Assembly (NCBI GenBank): GCA_964485095.1
Contig: CAZAIB010000089.1
Location: forward strand, 1-27,622
DNA: 27,622 bases
Direction: 5' to 3'
Origin: CAYNWT01 sp964485095
GTDB lineage: Bacteria; Planctomycetota; Planctomycetia; Planctomycetales; Planctomycetaceae
Position numbers and translations under genes: made by a program. A model generated the notes under the pieces. That model saw only the letters and a list, made by a program, of their open reading frames with translations, had not been told where the DNA came from and searched no databases. Below, one piece after another: positions 24,550 through 27,622 of this stretch; positions within the stretch are counted from its first letter, which is position 1, and each line of letters begins with the position of its first letter.

Positions 24550-25131
24550 GTGTTTCTCCAATGTTCTTCGCCCAACAAGCAAGTGCCTGCTGCGTTCAAA
24601 TTTTCACCAGCCAGGCACCACAAATCAAAAACCCGAGACACTTAGTTGTCCGGAAGATCCAATGTGCCCCCGGTTAAGGAAGCTGGCGCGCAAGCCTAGA
24701 ATGCGAGAACGTGGAGAGATGGCAAAAATGGGGACTGAACAACGATCAGGGCGTTACCAAAACGCAACATCCAGGCTCAAACATCCGGGTCACCGTGGCA
24801 AATTCGCAACGCGCTTACCTAACCCACAAGGTTTATCAATCGCCGGGCCGGGACCTGGACACCTTGTGATGTTGGCTACACACATCATTCCCAGGGCCCG
24901 ATTCGATCCCGGTTGGGGGCAGTCCTGCCAATTGCATCTCCTACACCCGGACATGTAAGAACTTCCTTCGCGCGCGACAAACTAACGTCATTTGCCCGCA
25001 AACACGGATCTCAATTCGGCCGTTACTGCCGTGCGATTGACTTGCCAGGCCAATCTGCTGGAATTGGAAGCAGCGCTTGAGGTTTGGCACACAAGATGCG
25101 TTCATCAGATTGACGAAGCTCGACTTTGTGC
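24550..25131. other. Divergent intergenic region of about 580 bp, no gene recognised
   Basis: It separates the leftward YTV gene from the rightward SHOCT-like gene and must contain both promoters. I looked for tRNA, SRP RNA, tmRNA and RNase P patterns and found none. A small inverted repeat GGCAG-TC-CTGCC is at 24918-24929. A 152-codon plus-strand frame overlaps the YTV signal-peptide region and looks non-coding. An unrecognised small RNA cannot be excluded. Confidence 0.45.
24554..24559 (-). promoter_or_regulatory. Ribosome binding site of the YTV gene
   Basis: On the minus strand GGAGAA lies 4 nt before the ATG at 24549 and fixes that start over a longer frame beginning 33 nt upstream. Confidence 0.7.
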
Positions 25132-25524
25132 ATGCCACTCAGTGCAACAACAACGCACTGTGTGGGATTCATAGACGACGTGGCAAAGCAGGACGGCCCA
25201 ATCTGGAAGCTACTTGAGGGTTCACCCAAAGAATGGGGGTGGTTCCTTGGCGGACTGATAGGTATTGCTGTTGCGCTATGGGCCTTTACCCGATTTATCG
25301 CCTGGATGCGCGATGATGAGGATACTGCGGCGGCCGAGCAAATGATGCTCACTGAGATTGGTGAATTGCATCGTGGTGGTGACCTCTCGGAAGAGGAATA
25401 CCGATCCATCAAAGGACGGCTGTTGGAGCGGCTACAAGAGTCTGACGATTCTGCGAAACCTGAGGCATCTGACGACGAATCAACGTCAGAGGATGTCGAA
25501 GACGAAACAGAAGAATCTGACTAG
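25132..25524 (+). CDS. Small membrane protein with a SHOCT-like C-terminal motif
   Basis: The 130-residue product (from the ATG at 25132) has one strong hydrophobic helix (around WGWFLGGLIGIAVALWAF), a following amphipathic stretch, and the motif MLTEIGELHRGGDLSEEEYR continuing into SIKGRLLERL, which matches the SHOCT pattern (short helix, Gly, L-(S/T)-EEE-(F/Y), helix). SHOCT motifs are found at the ends of small membrane or nucleic-acid-associated proteins and are thought to mediate oligomerisation. The last ~35 residues are acidic and disordered (ESDDSAKPEASDDESTSEDV). The start is uncertain: TTG at 25126 and GTG at 25162 or 25180 are possible. It lies ~150 bp before clpX in the same direction; a shared transcript is possible but not shown. 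Confidence 0.72.
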   Translation: MPLSATTTHCVGFIDDVAKQDGPIWKLLEGSPKEWGWFLGGLIGIAVALWAFTRFIAWMRDDEDTAAAEQMMLTEIGELHRGGDLSEEEYRSIKGRLLERLQESDDSAKPEASDDESTSEDVEDETEESD

Positions 25525-25677
25525 CTGCGACGGCAGCAAACATACGGTTGGCATGGAAGCAACCAGGAACGTAAACAGGGACCTCCGGACTTACACCGAA
25601 GACCGGCTGGTCATCTACTAGCCGTCCCTCATTGTGAGTGATGTCTACGAGACGATCGGCAACGTTGAGGAAGCAGA

Positions 25678-26958
25678 ATGCCAACTGGTAAAGATTTTGG
25701 AACCAGCAAACGAACCACCGGCAAGAAGAATGCAAATTGTTCTTTCTGTCGCAAGAGCTACCGCGAGGTAGGTCCGCTTGTTGAGGGTCCCGACGACGTC
25801 TACGTTTGCGGAGAATGTATTGAACTCTGCCAGTCGATCCTGGATCAGGAACGACGCCGGCGCGGTTCATCTCGCAAACTGTTCAATAGAATTCCGACAC
25901 CTCGCGAGATCGTTTCCGAACTCGATGAATACGTGATCGGGCAGGATCGAGCCAAGAAGCTTCTGGCTGTTGCGGTTCACAGTCACTACAAGCGACTGAT
26001 CCACAACGAGGAATCTGAGGGTGACGTTGAGATTGAAAAGTCCAACATCATGCTCATGGGACCAACGGGTTGCGGTAAGACTTTGCTGGCCAGAACACTG
26101 GCTCGAACCCTTCAGGTTCCATTCGCCATCGGCGACGCAACCACTTTGACCGAAGCCGGCTATGTCGGTGAGGATGTTGAGAACCTGCTGCTCAAACTGC
26201 TTCACGCCGCTGACTTCGATATCGAAGCCGCACAGCGAGGCATCCTGTTCATCGACGAGATCGACAAGATTGGCAAGACCAGTCAGAACGTATCGATTAC
26301 CCGCGATGTTTCAGGTGAAGGTGTTCAGCAGGCACTTTTGAAGATGCTGGAAGGAACCGTCGCCAACGTGCCACCTCAGGGCGGACGTAAGCATCCTGAG
26401 CAGCAATACATCCAGATCGATACCACCAACATTCTATTCATCTGTGGTGGAACGTTTGTTGGGATGGAAGACATCATCAGCAAACGTCTGGGTAAGAAAG
26501 TCATCGGTTTCGGCGGAGCCGCCGCGGCCGAACAGGACGAACACGTCCGCGACGAACTGCTGGCTCAGGCTACCGTCGATGACGTACTTGAGTTCGGCCT
26601 GATTCCTGAACTTGTTGGCCGGTTGCCTGTCATCAGCACGCTGGCTCCACTGGACGATGTGGCTTTGTCTCGCATCCTTCAGGAACCACGCAACGCGTTG
26701 GTCAAGCAGTATACGCGGTACTTCGAAATGGAAGACTGCGAGCTGGACTTCACCGAAGAAGCGATTCTTGAGATCGCTCGAACGGCTCGAGAACGCGAAA
26801 CCGGTGCCCGTGGACTGCGAAGTGTGGTCGAACAGGTCATGTTCGAAATCATGTACGAACTCCCGGACCAGGAGCCCGGCCAGAAGTACATCATCACTCC
26901 AGAAGTCGTCCGCGGTGAAACCAACCCAATCCGCGACGGAGACTCACGAGCCGCATAG
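25678..26958 (+). CDS. clpX: ATP-dependent Clp protease ATP-binding subunit ClpX
   Basis: The 426-residue product is a full-length canonical ClpX. The zinc-binding domain has C21, C24, C44 and C47 (CSFCRK... YVCGECIEL). The AAA+ core has Walker A GPTGCGKT (128-135), pore-1 loop GYVG (161-164), Walker B ILFIDE (189-194), the RKH loop (237-239), the ClpP-docking IGF loop (276-278), sensor-1 region and sensor-2 GARG. ClpX hexamers unfold tagged proteins and feed them to ClpP. ClpP is usually the upstream neighbour in bacteria, but here no clpP lies in the window; a small membrane protein is upstream instead. GAGGAA lies 5 nt before the ATG. A strong terminator follows, so clpX ends its transcript. 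A divergent paralogue lies at 134-1468. Confidence 0.98.
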   Translation: MPTGKDFGTSKRTTGKKNANCSFCRKSYREVGPLVEGPDDVYVCGECIELCQSILDQERRRRGSSRKLFNRIPTPREIVSELDEYVIGQDRAKKLLAVAVHSHYKRLIHNEESEGDVEIEKSNIMLMGPTGCGKTLLARTLARTLQVPFAIGDATTLTEAGYVGEDVENLLLKLLHAADFDIEAAQRGILFIDEIDKIGKTSQNVSITRDVSGEGVQQALLKMLEGTVANVPPQGGRKHPEQQYIQIDTTNILFICGGTFVGMEDIISKRLGKKVIGFGGAAAAEQDEHVRDELLAQATVDDVLEFGLIPELVGRLPVISTLAPLDDVALSRILQEPRNALVKQYTRYFEMEDCELDFTEEAILEIARTARERETGARGLRSVVEQVMFEIMYELPDQEPGQKYIITPEVVRGETNPIRDGDSRAA

Positions 26959-26983
26959 CCTCAGGCTCACACAACAAAATCAG

Positions 26984-27018
26984 AGGCCTGCATCTCATAA
27001 GAGATGCAGGCCTTTTTT
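26984..27018 (+). terminator. Rho-independent terminator of clpX
   Basis: AGGCCTGCATCTC (26984-26996) and GAGATGCAGGCCT (27001-27013) pair perfectly over 13 bp around the tetraloop ATAA and run straight into a T tract ending at 27018. It starts 25 bp after the clpX stop. Confidence 0.97.
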
Positions 27019-27133
27019 CGTAGCCGCAACTTGCAGGAGTTCTCTCACCGTCTTCTGTCCATTGCTGTAGCGTGTGACGAGCGCTCGTTAGCCAGGTTGC
27101 CTGACCACATGATCCGGACTCGAACCTCAGTAG

Positions 27134-27153
27134 CCATGGGCGTCAGCCCATGG
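27134..27153. repeat. Inverted repeat with tetraloop, REP-like
   Basis: CCATGGGC (27134-27141) pairs perfectly with GCCCATGG (27146-27153) around GTCA. There is no T run, so it is unlikely to terminate transcription. Hairpins of this sort are common in REP-type dispersed repeats. Confidence 0.7.
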
Positions 27154-27182
27154 AACACGAATCCCGACCGACCGCGCCATTA

Positions 27183-27195
27183 GTCCCGAAGGGAC
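27183..27195. repeat. Short inverted repeat, second hairpin of the REP-like cluster
   Basis: GTCCC (27183-27187) pairs with GGGAC (27191-27195) around GAA. It lies 30 bp after the first hairpin, and this two-hairpin arrangement is the usual form of REP-type pairs. Confidence 0.55.
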
Positions 27196-27281
27196 GACAG
27201 GAAATCCAACGCATCGAACTCCGATCTCCCCCCGCCCCCGATTTTATGTTGGGCGGCGGTAGGACGCAAAGCGAAAGTAGC

Positions 27282-27301
27282 CATTACGCTCCGCCGTGAT
27301 G
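27282..27301. repeat. Inverted repeat near the right end
   Basis: CATTACG (27282-27288) pairs with CGTGATG (27295-27301) with one G-T pair around a 6-nt loop CTCCGC. It resembles hairpin repeats of other planctomycete intergenic regions as I remember them, but that is not checked. Confidence 0.5.
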
Positions 27302-27522
27302 AGCCGCGCAGGGGGAACGGCCAAACAAAAGCCCTCGGTCGTCCCGAGAGCAAACACCCGACATTCTCGACAGCATCAAGTCGAACGATCGAACTCGACC
27401 GTAGCGACTTCCGCCATCGCCGGTTAGCACCGTTGTAGCGATTGTTCCGCTCGCGAACGATTTTAGTGGGCTGTCCACCGTCAGTTCCCGATACCTCTTG
27501 GACGGCGCCCCGTCCTCACGAT

Positions 27523-27566
27523 CTCGGGCCGCCGTCCTAAAGACCTCGGGCCACCGTCTTAAAGAC
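27523..27566. repeat. Direct tandem duplication of a 22-bp unit
   Basis: Two adjacent 22-bp units (27523-27544 and 27545-27566) both begin CTCGGGCC and end TAAAGAC. They differ at two positions only (G/A at position 9, C/T at position 15). They lie 30 bp upstream of the putative gene start at 27596, so they could be part of its promoter or leader. Confidence 0.85.
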
Positions 27567-27595
27567 ACTGACGTTGTTGTTGAACGAGGGCAACC

Positions 27596-27622
27596 ATGAA
27601 GCACAGAATCACGCGGTCGGTT
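27596..27622 (+). CDS. Probable start of a gene, cut by the window edge
   Basis: An ATG at 27596 opens a frame reading MKHRITRSV to the last base. GAGGG lies 5 nt upstream at a good ribosome-binding distance. The basic beginning fits the n-region of a signal peptide, but nine residues are too few to say more. Confidence 0.4.

Larger units (their letters stand above)
27019..27595. other. Hairpin-rich non-coding region of about 580 bp
   Basis: No convincing gene was found between the clpX terminator and the gene start at the right edge. The region holds at least three inverted repeats and a tandem duplication, listed separately. This density of short hairpins in an intergenic region is typical of dispersed REP-like elements of planctomycetes, but copies elsewhere cannot be checked from one window. 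A 106-codon leftward frame (27284-27604) is rejected as coding. Confidence 0.5.

Noticed and set aside
24890..24930. Possible tRNA-like T-loop (GATTCGATC) in the divergent gap
   Set aside because: The flanking stems do not pair and no anticodon or acceptor arm can be built.
24500..24958. 152-codon rightward open frame overlapping the YTV gene start
   Set aside because: It runs antisense through the signal peptide region and no family pattern is visible.
27284..27604. 106-codon leftward open frame at the right end
   Set aside because: It covers hairpins and the 22-bp tandem repeat, has no recognisable protein pattern, and overlaps a better gene start on the other strand.
1..27622. CRISPR array, integrase, transposase or prophage genes
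   Set aside because: None was found; no regularly spaced repeat series and no protein with transposase or integrase motifs.

Overview
The window looks like a chromosomal segment of a planctomycete (Planctomycetota, probably order Planctomycetales). The main reasons are a secreted, cysteine-containing YTV-repeat protein of the kind known from planctomycete cell walls, an ECF sigma factor directly followed by a membrane Ser/Thr kinase, several large secreted proteins (CotH-like, VPS10/Asp-box, squalene-cyclase-type repeats), two DUF3467-type proteins, and a shortened SecA-like ATPase. GTG and TTG starts and weak ribosome binding sites are common. No species assignment is attempted.

Layout. Positions 1-2066 hold a leftward cluster: a two-helix membrane protein, a ClpX-like AAA+ ATPase without the ClpX zinc domain, and the first 40 codons of a pyridoxamine-phosphate-oxidase-like protein that contains a perfect 28-bp palindrome. 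Reading divergently is the short SecA-like motor (2233-4182). A ~410-bp gap leads to the sigma-factor/kinase pair (4595-6573). A leftward secreted cyclase-repeat protein (6822-8558) with a clear terminator follows, then a lone tRNA-Thr(CGT), a D-2-hydroxyacid dehydrogenase, a zinc-ribbon/M48 membrane peptidase and a GAF/AAA+/Fis sigma-54-type activator (8914-14530), all rightward.

From 14620 to 24549 every gene reads leftward: a YTV protein, a DUF3467-type protein, a double-DUF3467-type protein overlapping a GGQ release-factor-like gene, a 1104-residue VPS10/Asp-box protein, DNA polymerase III delta' (holB) and a CotH-family protein. Several of these are separated by strong hairpin terminators, so most are probably independent transcription units. 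The right end (25132-26958) carries a small SHOCT-like membrane protein and a canonical clpX, closed by a textbook terminator. The last 600 bp is a hairpin-rich, apparently non-coding repeat cluster that ends in what looks like the start of another gene.

Functionally the window mixes housekeeping (clpX, holB, tRNA-Thr), protein quality control and export (two ClpX-type unfoldases, SecA-like motor, M48 peptidase, GGQ rescue-type factor), signalling (ECF sigma/kinase, sigma-54-type activator) and cell-surface proteins. There is no phage, integrase, transposase or CRISPR array. The points most worth following up are the zinc-domain-less ClpX paralogue, the SecA-like motor lacking most of its C-terminal scaffold, the three DUF3467-type domains in two neighbouring genes, and the palindrome and repeat structures at the two ends.
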